Below, piece after piece: positions 16,059 to 24,908 of a DNA stretch of 64,000 bases (the first letter of the stretch is position 1; every line of letters begins with the position of its first letter). The translations under genes and the position numbers were made by a program. This DNA comes from Nocardia vinacea (GTDB taxonomy: Bacteria; Actinomycetota; Actinomycetes; Mycobacteriales; Mycobacteriaceae), in NCBI RefSeq assembly GCF_035920345.1, contig NZ_CP109149.1:1426001-1490000 (forward strand), read 5' to 3'. The notes beneath the pieces were generated by a model. The model did no database searches and had not been told where the DNA came from. It saw nothing but the letters and a program-made list of their open reading frames with translations.

Positions 16059-16439
16059 ATGAAAATCGAGAGCGGTATGAGACGAATCTTCCGTGCCTGT
16101 CCTTACAGCAATTCCGATCCGGAGATCGTGCACGAACGTTTCCTACGGTGCAACGAGGTTGCCGCGACGATCGTGAGATCCGGCCACGCCGTGTTCAGTC
16201 AGGTCTCGATGTCGCATCCAATCAATGAGGCACTGGGGGAGGAGGCTGCGGTGGTCGGCAAGCTCTGGGCTCCGATCGATGCGGTATTCATGGAGATGAT
16301 GGACGAGTTGGTTGTCGTGGATATTGCTGGGTGGGAACAGAGTTCGGGCATCAAACGCGAAATCGAGTTCTTCCGGTCCCGAAGTCGCGCCGTATCCATG
16401 TGGTCCGAAATCCGTAGTGATTTCGAGGAACTGGCGTAA
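16059..16439 (+). CDS. DUF1937 (nucleoside 2-deoxyribosyltransferase-like) protein
   Basis: A 126-residue protein that matches DUF1937 in its layout: a first strand ending in ACPYSNSDPEIVHERF, a middle helix with IVRSGHAVFSQVSMSHPI, and a last strand with MDELVVVDIAGWEQSSGIKREI. The fold is that of nucleoside 2-deoxyribosyltransferases and related base/sugar-binding proteins; the exact activity is unknown. Start may be here or six codons later (MRRIF). The gene is 29 bp after the racemase-family stop, but the family is more often seen in phage or accessory DNA, so a functional link is doubtful. Confidence 0.7.
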   Translation: MKIESGMRRIFRACPYSNSDPEIVHERFLRCNEVAATIVRSGHAVFSQVSMSHPINEALGEEAAVVGKLWAPIDAVFMEMMDELVVVDIAGWEQSSGIKREIEFFRSRSRAVSMWSEIRSDFEELA

Positions 16440-16988
16440 CCAGGCGCTCGACCGGTCAGGGTTCGGCGAGTTGGGCCGCGGCGGGCGCCATGCCTTCTAT
16501 CCATCAGGCGGGGTATCGCTCCGCTTCGTTCAAGATCAACCGGTGCGCCACCGCCAACCCTGGAGGTTGAAACTCGAACTCGGGCATGTTTCGCACACGG
16601 TGAGGGCGGGCCGGTGGCGCGCCCTCATGGGCCAGGATGTTCCTGCGCTGTTCGCATTCATGCTGTCGCCGGTCCTCTTACCGGCTGCGGTTGAGGTTGT
16701 CGGGCGCGTTCGGGATATTCGAAAAGCGAATTCGCGCAATGCGGTAGGCGCAAGAGAACCGGTCGAATCCACTTCTGAAAAGTGACCTCAACTCGAAGCC
16801 GGCTCAAAGGTGAACCGCTACGACAAGTCACGCAGCAGACCACGAGGCTGGATCGTCCTGGTCCGGCAGGCCTGCTCGATGCGCTGGTCGACCAGGTGCG
16901 GGTGAGTCGGATCAGTCGGCATTTGCGTGGCAGAATCCGGGGCTGCGGCGCGGTCGCGACTGAGCCTTCCCAGAACCAGGGCGGGAAT
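16440..16988. other. Gene-poor stretch, nothing recognised
   Basis: About 550 bp between the DUF1937 gene and the 3' end of the TetR gene. Open frames on both strands are short, lack family signatures and have poor starts. No clear repeat, terminator or RNA was seen. It may be decayed coding sequence. Confidence 0.5.
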
Positions 16989-17687
16989 TCAGGCGGCGGT
17001 GTCGTTTTGCGGCGGTGCGCCGAGGGACGGCAGCGGGCGCCGGCAGATTTCGTGCGCTTCGTCGGCGGACAGTCCGAACATGCGCAAGAGGTCCTCGGTG
17101 ACCTGGTCTGCGGCTTCGGCATCATCGCGTTCGGGGTCGTTGTGCAGCAGTTGGCCGAGGCAGAGGGCCGCGCCGGCGACGATGGTCATGGCCAGTTCCG
17201 GGTCGCGGATCTGGAAGCGCCCCGCACGGACGGCGGACTCGATATCGCGGCGGGCCCGAGGGGCGAGGCCCTTGTCGGAGCCGACGAGGGTGAGTCCATT
17301 GCTGAGCAGGACTTTGCTGAGGGTGGGGTTGCGCCGGTGTAAGCGGCCGGTGAGGCGGAAGCTTTGCGCGAATACGTGGGCCGGATCGTCCATGGACTCG
17401 CACAGCAGATCGAGGACGCTGCCGTGCTGGTCGAGCGCTTCTTCGATGGCAGCCTGGAACAGTTCCTCCCGGCTTTGGAAGTGGTTGTAGAACGATCCCA
17501 TGCCGACGTCAGCGGCCTGGGTGATTTCCAAGATCGGGACATTCAGTTTTCCGTCGGCGATGAGAGCCTGTGCCGCGCTCACCAGTGCGGCGCGGGTGCG
17601 CGCCTTGCGGCGCTCCAGGCGGTTGGGTTCCGAACCGGTCGGCAGGGCCATCGCTATCCACCTCTCACTGGTATCACTGGGCGCCAT
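16989..17687 (-). CDS. TetR-family transcriptional regulator (of the aromatic operon)
   Basis: A 232-residue regulator. The N-terminal HTH spans about residues 25-70 (RTRAALVSAAQALIADGK then ITQAADVGMGSFYNHFQSREELF, the TetR recognition helix). The C-terminal part is a helical ligand domain. Start chosen at the ATG 5 bp after GGGAGG; a TTG six codons upstream and an ATG twelve codons downstream are alternatives. It is divergent from the dioxygenase operon, and two palindromes lie between them, so it probably represses that operon and itself until an aromatic or CoA-linked ligand binds. Confidence 0.9.
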   Translation of the reverse strand: MAPSDTSERWIAMALPTGSEPNRLERRKARTRAALVSAAQALIADGKLNVPILEITQAADVGMGSFYNHFQSREELFQAAIEEALDQHGSVLDLLCESMDDPAHVFAQSFRLTGRLHRRNPTLSKVLLSNGLTLVGSDKGLAPRARRDIESAVRAGRFQIRDPELAMTIVAGAALCLGQLLHNDPERDDAEAADQVTEDLLRMFGLSADEAHEICRRPLPSLGAPPQNDTAA

Positions 17688-17700
17688 CCTAACCTCCCGG

Positions 17701-17712
17701 GTCAATATTGAC
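17701..17712. promoter_or_regulatory. Palindrome GTCAATATTGAC (possible TetR operator or promoter element)
   Basis: A perfect 12-bp palindrome 13 bp before the TetR start on the minus strand. Position and symmetry fit an autoregulatory operator. It differs from the palindrome 40 bp further right, so only one of the two may be the site of the local TetR. Confidence 0.5.
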
Positions 17713-17752
17713 GAATTCCTCAGAACGCCTTGACTGACTATACGTTCTTGAG

Positions 17753-17766
17753 TGACGATATCGTCA
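17753..17766. promoter_or_regulatory. Operator-like perfect palindrome TGACGATATCGTCA
   Basis: A perfect 14-bp palindrome 21 bp before the dioxygenase start and close to its GGAAGGGAG ribosome site. TetR proteins bind palindromes of this size. It lies where bound repressor would stop transcription of the dioxygenase operon. Confidence 0.65.
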
Positions 17767-17787
17767 TCATTTGGAAGGGAGCGGTCG

Positions 17788-18921
17788 ATGAGCGGCCATC
17801 ACGACGTGCACACCGGCCTGCACTGCGAGCACGGCGCGCTTGCGGGCGAGCATCCCGGCAGGGCGGGTAACCCGGTGGTGAAGGTGCTCGACCTGGCGTG
17901 GCTGGAGTTCGAGAAACCGGACCTGGAGCGGGCCGAAATCTTCGCGAACGCGTTCGGCTTCACGACGGCGGCGCGCACCGCCGACGAGTTGCAATTACGA
18001 GGAACCGATGCGGGCGCGCCGTGTGTACTCATCCGGCGCGGCGCGAGGTCCCGGTTCGTCGGCCCGGCCTTCCACGCTGCCGACGCCGCGGATCTGCTGC
18101 GATTGGCGGAGGTGACCGGAACCCGGCCCGTGTCGTTGCCGGAGTCACTCGGCGGGATGACCGTCGATCTCGTCGATCCGAGTGGCCTGCGTGTCCGGGT
18201 GGTCGCAGACATCCATGAGCTGCCCGCACTGCCGCCGCAGCAGCCGCATGTGTTCAACCTCGGATACTCGGTGGACCGAATCAATGCCACGCAGCGACCA
18301 CCCCGGGAGCCCGCGCGGGTCCAGCGGCTCGGGCATGCCGTCGTGCAAAGCACCAAGTACCGCGCGACGCTGGACTGGTACCTGCAGAACCTGGGGATGA
18401 TCGTCAGCGACTTCCTCTTCTATCCGGGGCAGCGCGAGCGCGGACCGGTAATGAGTTTCATCCGCTGCGACCGCGGGGGCACCCCGGCCGATCACCATAC
18501 GCTGGCGCTGACGCTCGGCCCGTCCAACCGGTACGTGCACTCGGCGTACCAGGTCGCTGATTTGGACGCGCTGGCGGCGGGTGGTGAGTACCTGCTCGAC
18601 CACGGTTATCGCCGCTCGTGGGGGATCGGCCGGCACATCCAGGGCAGTCAGATCTTCGATTACTGGCGTGATCCCGATGGGTTCATGGTCGAGCATTTCA
18701 GCGACGGCGACATGTTCGACTGCACCCTCGAGCCGGGCTGGGCGCCGATGAGTGCCTCCGGGCTGGCGCAGTGGGGTCCGCCCGCAACGAAAGACTTCCT
18801 CGGCATCACCCCCGGTCGCGAATCGCTGCACGAACTACGTGCGATTGTCGGCGCGCTGCGCGAGGACAACGAATTCGATCTCCGCCGCCTGCGCGGCCTG
18901 TTGAAAGTAGCCAGTTCATGA
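17788..18921 (+). CDS. VOC-family extradiol ring-cleavage dioxygenase (two-domain)
   Basis: A 377-residue protein with two vicinal-oxygen-chelate domains. The C-terminal domain holds the expected Fe(II) ligands: His in RLGHAVVQST, His in YVHSAYQVAD and Glu in FMVEHFSDGD. The spacing is that of catechol 2,3-dioxygenase / 2,3-dihydroxybiphenyl dioxygenase, which cleave a catechol ring next to the hydroxyl pair. Start chosen after GGAAGGGAG. It leads an operon with an FAH-family hydrolase, a CoA ligase, a DoxX-like protein and a flavin hydroxylase, a consistent meta-cleavage set. An N-terminal extension of about 30 residues rich in His and Gly (HHDVHTGLHCEHG) is unusual and might bind metal. Confidence 0.83.
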   Translation: MSGHHDVHTGLHCEHGALAGEHPGRAGNPVVKVLDLAWLEFEKPDLERAEIFANAFGFTTAARTADELQLRGTDAGAPCVLIRRGARSRFVGPAFHAADAADLLRLAEVTGTRPVSLPESLGGMTVDLVDPSGLRVRVVADIHELPALPPQQPHVFNLGYSVDRINATQRPPREPARVQRLGHAVVQSTKYRATLDWYLQNLGMIVSDFLFYPGQRERGPVMSFIRCDRGGTPADHHTLALTLGPSNRYVHSAYQVADLDALAAGGEYLLDHGYRRSWGIGRHIQGSQIFDYWRDPDGFMVEHFSDGDMFDCTLEPGWAPMSASGLAQWGPPATKDFLGITPGRESLHELRAIVGALREDNEFDLRRLRGLLKVASS

Positions 18922-19856
18922 CCATTTCCGTCCTTCGTACCGCCGATGCCTGGTGGGTGCAGACACCTACCGGTGCTGCGCACATCGATACCGCCGCTAC
19001 CACGACCCGCGAGCTGCTGGCTGATCGAGCGGCCATCGCTTCGGCGGTAGCGAGCTCGGATACCGTTGCGGTCGACAGTCTTTCGTTGATCTCACCGGTG
19101 ACGGCACCGTGCCGGGTGGTGGCGCAGATGACGAATTTCGCCTCCCATGTGAAGGATTCGGGCGGAGATCCGGAAACTGTGCCGCTGACCTTCTTCCGCA
19201 AGACCTCCGGATCGATCAGCGGCCCGAACGACGATGTGATCCGGCCCCCGCATGTGCGACTACTGGACTACGAGGTCGAGATCGGTCTCGTCTTCGGCCG
19301 GGAGATGCCGGTCGGTTCGGAGGTCACCGCGGATAACCTCGCCGACTACATCGTGGGCCTGGTGGTGACCAACGATGTCTCCGCTCGCGACGTGCAGCTG
19401 CCGAAAACGCAGTTCTACGAGGCGAAGTCGTATCCGACGTTTACTCCGGTCGGACCGGCACTGGTCCTGTTGGAGGCAGACGAGTTGAAGAGGTTCGTAG
19501 ATCTGCGGCTGCGTCTGTGGGTCAACGGTGCAATACGTCAGGACATGACTGTCGCGGACATGATCTACCGACCTGTCGAAACCCTGCGGGCGCTCACGAA
19601 GTTCCAACGGATGGATGCGGGGGATCTGCTGCTCACCGGTACGCCGGTCGGCACGGCGATCAGCGCCCCGCCCAAGCCGGTCGAGATCATCGCCTCGCTG
19701 CTGCCGCCGAAGGTGAAGTGGCAGCTGTTTTTCAAGGGCCAAGCCAAGAATCCGAAGTATCTGCAAGACGGCGATGTCATGGAGGTTGCTATCAGTACCG
19801 ACGACGGGACCATCGATCTGGGCCGGCAGCGCACGGTCGTGAGGTGCGCCCGGTGA
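18918..19856 (+). CDS. Fumarylacetoacetate hydrolase (FAH) family protein
   Basis: A 312-residue protein with the FAH fold: DYEVEIGLVFGREMP supplies two metal-binding glutamates, VVTNDVSARDVQ and LLLTGTPVGTAI are the usual signature blocks. Family members hydrolyse or decarboxylate C-C bonds in acylpyruvates and ring-cleavage products. Translation is coupled to the dioxygenase gene by ATGA. In this operon it would act on the ring-cleavage product. An insertion of about 25 residues near the C-terminus (PPKPVEIIASLLPPKVKW) is longer than in small FAH proteins. Confidence 0.85.
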   Translation: MTISVLRTADAWWVQTPTGAAHIDTAATTTRELLADRAAIASAVASSDTVAVDSLSLISPVTAPCRVVAQMTNFASHVKDSGGDPETVPLTFFRKTSGSISGPNDDVIRPPHVRLLDYEVEIGLVFGREMPVGSEVTADNLADYIVGLVVTNDVSARDVQLPKTQFYEAKSYPTFTPVGPALVLLEADELKRFVDLRLRLWVNGAIRQDMTVADMIYRPVETLRALTKFQRMDAGDLLLTGTPVGTAISAPPKPVEIIASLLPPKVKWQLFFKGQAKNPKYLQDGDVMEVAISTDDGTIDLGRQRTVVRCAR

Positions 19857-21775
19857 CCGACAACCTGATGGCCACGCAGTCGACGACCGAAGATCTGCTG
19901 TGGCCGGGTTACGCGAACCCGAGCGATCTGCCCGAGATCGAATCTGTCCCCTTGACCGAACGGGGTCTACCCGAATCGACCTACGCGCTGCTCGTGCGAG
20001 CGGCGACACGCTGGCCGGACCGTACCGCCATCACGGTGCTTCCTGAGGCCGCGCGCTGGCGGGAACCGTTGCAGTGCAGCTACTCTCAGCTGCTGGCCGA
20101 TGTGCATCGGTACGCGAACCTGCTCCATGAACTCGGGGTGCGCCGCGGTGACGCGGTCGCGTTGATCTCGCCCAACTGCGCTGAGCTGATCCCCGCCACC
20201 CTCGCCGCGCAGCTGGCCGGCATCGCCGCACCGATCAACGGTGGTCTGTCCAGGCAGCACACCGCCGAACTGCTGCGCCGATCAGGTGCCCGTGTCCTCA
20301 TCGCGGCAGGCCCCGAACTCGCCGCCGATACCTGGGTTTCGGCGCACGAATTGGCGGCACAGGGATTGCTGGACGCACTGCTGGTGCTACGGCCGACCGC
20401 TGCGGCAGGTACGGCGCCGCCGTTGGCACAGATCGACAATGTCCGCATCGGCTACCTCGAGGACCTTGCAGCCGAACAGGATTCGTTCGACTATGCCGGG
20501 CAGCCGCCTGCAGCATCGGATTTGGCGGCGCTGTTCCACACCGGCGGCACTACCGGTATCCCGAAGCTGGCCTCACATCGGCACTCCGGTGAGGTCGCCA
20601 ATGCCTGGATGATCGCGGCCAATTCCATGCTCGACGAGGACTCCGTGGTGTTCGCGGCACTGCCGCTGTTCCATGTCAACGCCCTCGTTGTCACCTTGCT
20701 CGCACCAATGTTCAAGGGCCAGCAGGTGGTGTGGGCCGGACCGCTCGGCTACCGGGACTTCGCCCTCTACGCGGAGTTCTGGAATATCGTGGCGCACTAT
20801 GGGATTGCCGCGATGAGTGCCGTGCCGACCGTGTACGCGGTCTTGGCGCAGTCCCCGATCGCCGCCGATATCTCCAGTCTGCGTTTCGCGATGGTGGGTG
20901 CCTCTCCGCTGCCGCCCGCGGTGCGTGAGAGCTTTCAAGCCCATACCGGTGTCACTTTGGTCGAGGGGTACGGACTCACCGAGGCGACGTGCGCGACGGC
21001 CCGTAGCTTTCCGGACCTGCCGCGACCGGGCGCGGTCGGACAGCGCATGCCCTATCAGCAGGTAAAGGTCGTTCGTCTCACGGAGGGCTCAGGGTGGGAG
21101 GAGTTGCCCACCGGTGCGACGGGTGTGCTGGTCATCAGTGGGCCAACGGTTTTCGGTGGATACGTGACCGGTCGTGATGAGCGTGGTGGTCATGTTCTCG
21201 ATGGGCTCGGCACTTTGGTCGACGGCTGGTTGAACACCGGCGACCTGGCCCATATCGACGACGACGGTTTCATCCACCTGCATGGCCGCGCGAAGGATCT
21301 GATAATCCGAGGCGGGCACAATATCGACCCGGCGATGATCGAAGATGCGCTGCTGGCCCACCCTGCGGTCACGGCGGCGGGTGCGGTCGGCCGCCCGGAC
21401 GTCCATGCGGGTGAGGTTCCCGTCGCCTATGTGGCAGTCGCACCTGGTGCCGATGTGACCGAGGCAGAACTGCTCGCCTGGGCGAGCGAACATGTGCCCG
21501 AACGCGCCGCCGCGCCCAAGACGGTCACCGTCCTGGAGGCGTTGCCGGTCACCGATGTCGGCAAGCCCTACAAACTCGGCCTGCGCGCCGACGCCACCCG
21601 CTGCGAATTGCTCGACGCTCTCGGCGAGGTCTCCGCGGTACGCGATATCACCGCCACAGTCGAGGACGGCACGATCGCCGCGGTCGTGGAGCTCGACCCC
21701 TCGGCGGACGAACGGGCGGTCGCGGCGATTCTCGGCCGCTATGCGATCTCCTGGAAAGTTGCGGTGTGCCAATGA
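19853..21775 (+). CDS. AMP-forming acyl-CoA synthetase / aryl-CoA ligase
   Basis: A 640-residue adenylate-forming enzyme with a GTG start overlapping the FAH stop. Motifs: LFHTGGTTGIPKLASHRH (phosphate loop), VEGYGLTEATC, GWLNTGDLAHIDDDGF, and KDLIIRGGHNIDP (hinge). The catalytic C-terminal lysine is in VGKPYKLGLR. It would activate an aromatic or aliphatic acid with ATP and CoA. It is about 60-100 residues longer than many ligases; the extra C-terminal part after the lysine (DALGEVSAVRDITATVEDGT) looks like a small appended domain. Confidence 0.87.
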   Translation: MTDNLMATQSTTEDLLWPGYANPSDLPEIESVPLTERGLPESTYALLVRAATRWPDRTAITVLPEAARWREPLQCSYSQLLADVHRYANLLHELGVRRGDAVALISPNCAELIPATLAAQLAGIAAPINGGLSRQHTAELLRRSGARVLIAAGPELAADTWVSAHELAAQGLLDALLVLRPTAAAGTAPPLAQIDNVRIGYLEDLAAEQDSFDYAGQPPAASDLAALFHTGGTTGIPKLASHRHSGEVANAWMIAANSMLDEDSVVFAALPLFHVNALVVTLLAPMFKGQQVVWAGPLGYRDFALYAEFWNIVAHYGIAAMSAVPTVYAVLAQSPIAADISSLRFAMVGASPLPPAVRESFQAHTGVTLVEGYGLTEATCATARSFPDLPRPGAVGQRMPYQQVKVVRLTEGSGWEELPTGATGVLVISGPTVFGGYVTGRDERGGHVLDGLGTLVDGWLNTGDLAHIDDDGFIHLHGRAKDLIIRGGHNIDPAMIEDALLAHPAVTAAGAVGRPDVHAGEVPVAYVAVAPGADVTEAELLAWASEHVPERAAAPKTVTVLEALPVTDVGKPYKLGLRADATRCELLDALGEVSAVRDITATVEDGTIAAVVELDPSADERAVAAILGRYAISWKVAVCQ

Positions 21776-22116
21776 AAGTCGTCTCGATGGTGCTCGCGGG
21801 AGTGCTGGCGGCGGAGTTCGTGTCCTTCGGGACGGCGAAGCTCGCGGCGGTCGCATCGATGCGTAAACGCGCCGCGCACTTCGGTTACTCCACCGCCGCA
21901 TACCGGGGCATCGGTGCACTCGAAATTGCCGCGGCGGGTGGGGTATTGATCGGTCTGACCCATCCGCCGATCGGTGTGGCAGCGGGAATCGGACTGGCGC
22001 TGTTGATGGCCGGGGCAGTGGCCGCGCATGTGCGAAACGGCGACGGCGTTCCGGAATTCGCGCCCGCGGCCGGCACCGGGCTCGTCGCCCTCGGATATCT
22101 CGCCACGCTGTCATGA
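21772..22116 (+). CDS. DoxX-like small membrane protein
   Basis: A 114-residue protein with four hydrophobic segments and the pattern AEFVSFGTAKLAA at the first and AYRGIGALEIAAAGGVLIGL in the middle, as in DoxX/SURF4-like proteins. Its biochemical role is not known; such genes are common beside oxidoreductases. The ATG overlaps the ligase stop; a GTG two codons earlier is also possible. It is coupled to the hydroxylase gene by ATGA. Confidence 0.72.
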   Translation: MKVVSMVLAGVLAAEFVSFGTAKLAAVASMRKRAAHFGYSTAAYRGIGALEIAAAGGVLIGLTHPPIGVAAGIGLALLMAGAVAAHVRNGDGVPEFAPAAGTGLVALGYLATLS

Positions 22117-23630
22117 GTGCGCAGGTGCTTCCGGTTGTGATCGTCGGGGCGGGCCCGGCCGGGCTCACCGCGGCGACGCTGCTCGCCCGGCACGGCATCG
22201 AGTGCCTGATTCTGGAACGGTGGGAGGGTGTCTATCCGCAACCGCGAGCGGTCCACCTGGACGGTGAAATCCGGCGGATCATGCAACGCCTCGGCGTCGG
22301 CGATGACTTCGACGCCATCTCCCGCCCGGCGCTCGGTCTGCGTCTGATCGACCGCGATATGCGGGTCCTCGCGCAATTCGACCGCGACCCGGCAGGCGGT
22401 CGCAACGGGTATCCGGAGGCGAACCTGTTCGACCAACCGGAACTGGAAGCTATCCTGCGCGCCAACCTGAAACGATATCCGGCGGCCTGCCTGCGCGGGA
22501 ACGCCGAAGTCGAGGCAGTGGTCGAGGAAACCGGTTGCGTGCGAATTGATTTCACCGACCGATCGACCGGCGGCACCCAGACCGTGCGCGCGCGATACGT
22601 TCTGGGCTGCGATGGCGCCAACAGCCTCGTCCGCGGCGCGGTCGGCGCGCACATGCGCGATCTCCGGTTCGAGCAGCGGTGGCTGGTCGTGGACCTCGCC
22701 ACAACCGTCGAGCTGGACCATTGGGAAGGCGTGCACCAGATCTGCGATACGACGCGCGCGGCCACCTATATGCGCATCGGAAAGACCCGGTACCGCTGGG
22801 AATTTCGGCTTCGCCCCGGCGAAACCGCGGACGACTACCCCGATATCGTCCGGCTCCGGCCGCTGATCTCCCCGTGGATCGGGGCGATCGCGGTCGAAGA
22901 CCTCGAGCTGGTGCGGGTCGCCGAATACACCTTCCGTGCCCAAATCGCGGATCGCTGGCGCGAAGGTCGGCTGTTCCTGCTCGGCGACGCTGCCCACCTC
23001 ACGCCGCCGTTCATCGGCCAGGGCATGGGCGCGGGTGTGCGCGACGCCGTGAACCTCACCTGGAAGCTGGCCGGTGTTCTGCGGGGCGAGCTACCCGACA
23101 GCGTGCTCGACACCTATGAGGCCGAGCGAAAACCGCACGCGCGGACCATGATCCGGCTGGCCAAGCTCACCGGCATGACTATGACCAATGGCGGCGAAAT
23201 CGGCAATCGGCTGCGCGGCCTCATCGCACCGCATCTGCGTCGGGTGCCCGGTCCGACCCGGATGATCACCAGCGGCGAATCTCCGGCCCTGCACCGCTGC
23301 GACCTCGTGGTTGCACCTCGACTGCGCCGCGGTCTGGCCGGACGACTGATCCCGAACGATTCTCTGGTCGATGGCCGCCGCGTCGATGACATCATCGGCG
23401 GCAGATTCGCGATCATCACCGCGATCGACCCGACGGCACAGGACCGAATGCTGGTCGAACAGCGCGGCGGCGTCATCGTCGCGGCCCTGCCGGGCACAGA
23501 CCTGCACCACTGGCTGCGCCGCGGCCGCGCGCACGCGGTCCTGGTCCGACCGGACGGCACGGTACAGCGCCGAGGAGAAAGCGTGTCGGACCTGTACGCG
23601 GCGCTGCCGCGGTTCACGTCGGGCGACTGA
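22113..23630 (+). CDS. FAD-binding aromatic hydroxylase (MhpA-like)
   Basis: A 505-residue class A flavin monooxygenase. GxGxxG motif VIVGAGPAGLTAATLLARHG; the DG motif in YVLGCDGANSLVR; the GD motif in LFLLGDAAHLTPPFIGQGMG followed by DAVNLTWKLAGVL. It resembles 3-(3-hydroxyphenyl)propionate hydroxylase, which adds an ortho hydroxyl so that an extradiol dioxygenase can cut the ring. It is the last gene of the operon, which therefore has both hydroxylation and cleavage. No terminator hairpin is obvious downstream. Confidence 0.88.
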   Translation: MSAQVLPVVIVGAGPAGLTAATLLARHGIECLILERWEGVYPQPRAVHLDGEIRRIMQRLGVGDDFDAISRPALGLRLIDRDMRVLAQFDRDPAGGRNGYPEANLFDQPELEAILRANLKRYPAACLRGNAEVEAVVEETGCVRIDFTDRSTGGTQTVRARYVLGCDGANSLVRGAVGAHMRDLRFEQRWLVVDLATTVELDHWEGVHQICDTTRAATYMRIGKTRYRWEFRLRPGETADDYPDIVRLRPLISPWIGAIAVEDLELVRVAEYTFRAQIADRWREGRLFLLGDAAHLTPPFIGQGMGAGVRDAVNLTWKLAGVLRGELPDSVLDTYEAERKPHARTMIRLAKLTGMTMTNGGEIGNRLRGLIAPHLRRVPGPTRMITSGESPALHRCDLVVAPRLRRGLAGRLIPNDSLVDGRRVDDIIGGRFAIITAIDPTAQDRMLVEQRGGVIVAALPGTDLHHWLRRGRAHAVLVRPDGTVQRRGESVSDLYAALPRFTSGD

Positions 23631-23653
23631 CCTGACGCGCCGACTGTCTATTC

Positions 23654-23863
23654 GTGGTCGGATCCGGCGGCAAGACGACCGATAACTTCACCGTTTCCGG
23701 CACCGAGTCACAGGACGTCGTTTCGTTGCTGCAGCAACGAATGTCGACCTTCAGCGGTGCTCAGATGCAGGTGGTGTTCGCCACTCCCGGCATGGCCAAG
23801 GTGACCGACGCCCAGCCGAGCGCGCAGATCGAGCAGGTGCTGGCCGAGTTGAAGGGGCTGCCT
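23654..23863 (+). pseudogene. Remnant resembling an MMPL/RND transporter N-terminal segment
   Basis: A 70-codon stretch reads GGKTTDNFTVSGTESQ followed by VVSLLQQRM, a gap, VVFATPGMAKVTD and VLAELKGLP. That order resembles the periplasmic start of MMPL family transporters (NxxVPGTESQ ... VVFA ... V.D). The family is near 700 residues or more; here there is no first membrane helix and nothing follows. After 23863 the frame is only the reverse of the dehydrogenase gene. It is best read as a leftover of a transporter gene lost when the polyol cluster was joined to the aromatic operon. Confidence 0.6.
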
Positions 23864-23889
23864 CGGTCCCGGCGTCCATACCTGGCGAA

Positions 23890-24903
23890 TCAACTGCCCG
23901 GCAGCACGATCGGTTTGATCGAGCCGCGGTCGTCCCGGCCGCTGGTCAATGCCGCGGCCACCTGATCGAGGCCGAAGCGGCCGGTGACCAGGCGGTCGAG
24001 ATCGACTCGTCCGGTGGCGGCGAGGTCGATCGCGGTCGGCCAGGTGTTCGCGTAGCGGAATGTTCCGGTCAGCTCCAGTTCGTGTTCCTGCAGGTAGGGC
24101 AAGGGGAGCGGAATATCGTCGCCGCCCATGCCGACGAGCACCACCCGCCCGGCCCTCGCAACCGTGCGCACCGCGTCGCCGATTGCCGTGGGATGTCCGG
24201 AGCATTCCAGGAGGACATTCGGTTCGAATCCGATGTCGCGCAGTGGAGTACGGCCGACATCCACCGCTTGTGTGCAGCCCAGTTCGATGGCCAGTGCCAG
24301 CCGGTGTGGATTCACATCGGTGATCACGACCTCGGACGCACCGAAAGCCAGCGCGGCCTGCGCGGTGACGAGCCCGACCGGACCCGCGCCGTTCACCAGC
24401 ACGCGGTCGCCCGCACCAACCCGTCCTTTACGGCACGCCCATACGCCGACCGATAACGGTTCGAGCAGCGCGGCCGCCTCGTCGGTCAGCGAATCCGGCA
24501 CCGGATGCGCGAATTCCTGGTCCAGCACCACGTATTCGCAGAATGCGCCATCGATCGGGGGTGTGCCGAAAAACCGCATGTCCGGGCACAGGTTGTATCG
24601 GCCCGCTCGGCATTGACGGCAGGTGAAGTCCGGCACCCCTGGCTCGAGCGAGACTCGTTGCCCTAGGTGATGGTGGCGCGCGCCGGCGCCGAATCCGACC
24701 ACCACACCTGAGGCTTCGTGGCCGAGCACCAACGGTTGGTCGACGACGTGGTCGCCGATCCGGCCGTGCTCGAAATAGTGCACGTCGGAGCCGCAGACAC
24801 CGACCGCGCTGACTTCGATGAGTACCTCGGCCGGACCAGGTTCGGGTACGGCACGTTCTACGATCGCGATCTTCCCGACCGCTTCCAAGACCGCTGAGCG
24901 CAT
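23890..24903 (-). CDS. Zinc-dependent sorbitol/xylitol-type dehydrogenase (MDR family)
   Basis: A 337-residue medium-chain dehydrogenase. VGVCGSDVHYFEHGRIG and LVLGHEASGVV give the catalytic zinc site; VLVNGAGPVGLVTAQAAL is the NAD Rossmann motif and VVITDVNPHRLALA its acidic end, which favours NAD. Only three of the four structural-zinc cysteines are present (CRQCRAGRYNLC), as in sorbitol and xylitol dehydrogenases. It oxidises a polyol to a ketose. It is transcribed with the mannitol-type dehydrogenase, 5 bp downstream, and diverges from the SorC regulator. Longer readings run into the upstream gene. Confidence 0.88.
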   Translation of the reverse strand: MRSAVLEAVGKIAIVERAVPEPGPAEVLIEVSAVGVCGSDVHYFEHGRIGDHVVDQPLVLGHEASGVVVGFGAGARHHHLGQRVSLEPGVPDFTCRQCRAGRYNLCPDMRFFGTPPIDGAFCEYVVLDQEFAHPVPDSLTDEAAALLEPLSVGVWACRKGRVGAGDRVLVNGAGPVGLVTAQAALAFGASEVVITDVNPHRLALAIELGCTQAVDVGRTPLRDIGFEPNVLLECSGHPTAIGDAVRTVARAGRVVLVGMGGDDIPLPLPYLQEHELELTGTFRYANTWPTAIDLAATGRVDLDRLVTGRFGLDQVAAALTSGRDDRGSIKPIVLPGS

Positions 24904-24908
24904 AGGTG

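Noticed and set aside
16312..16785. 157-codon frame in the gap before the TetR gene
   Set aside because: No start signal, no family signature, and it overlaps the DUF1937 gene in another frame.
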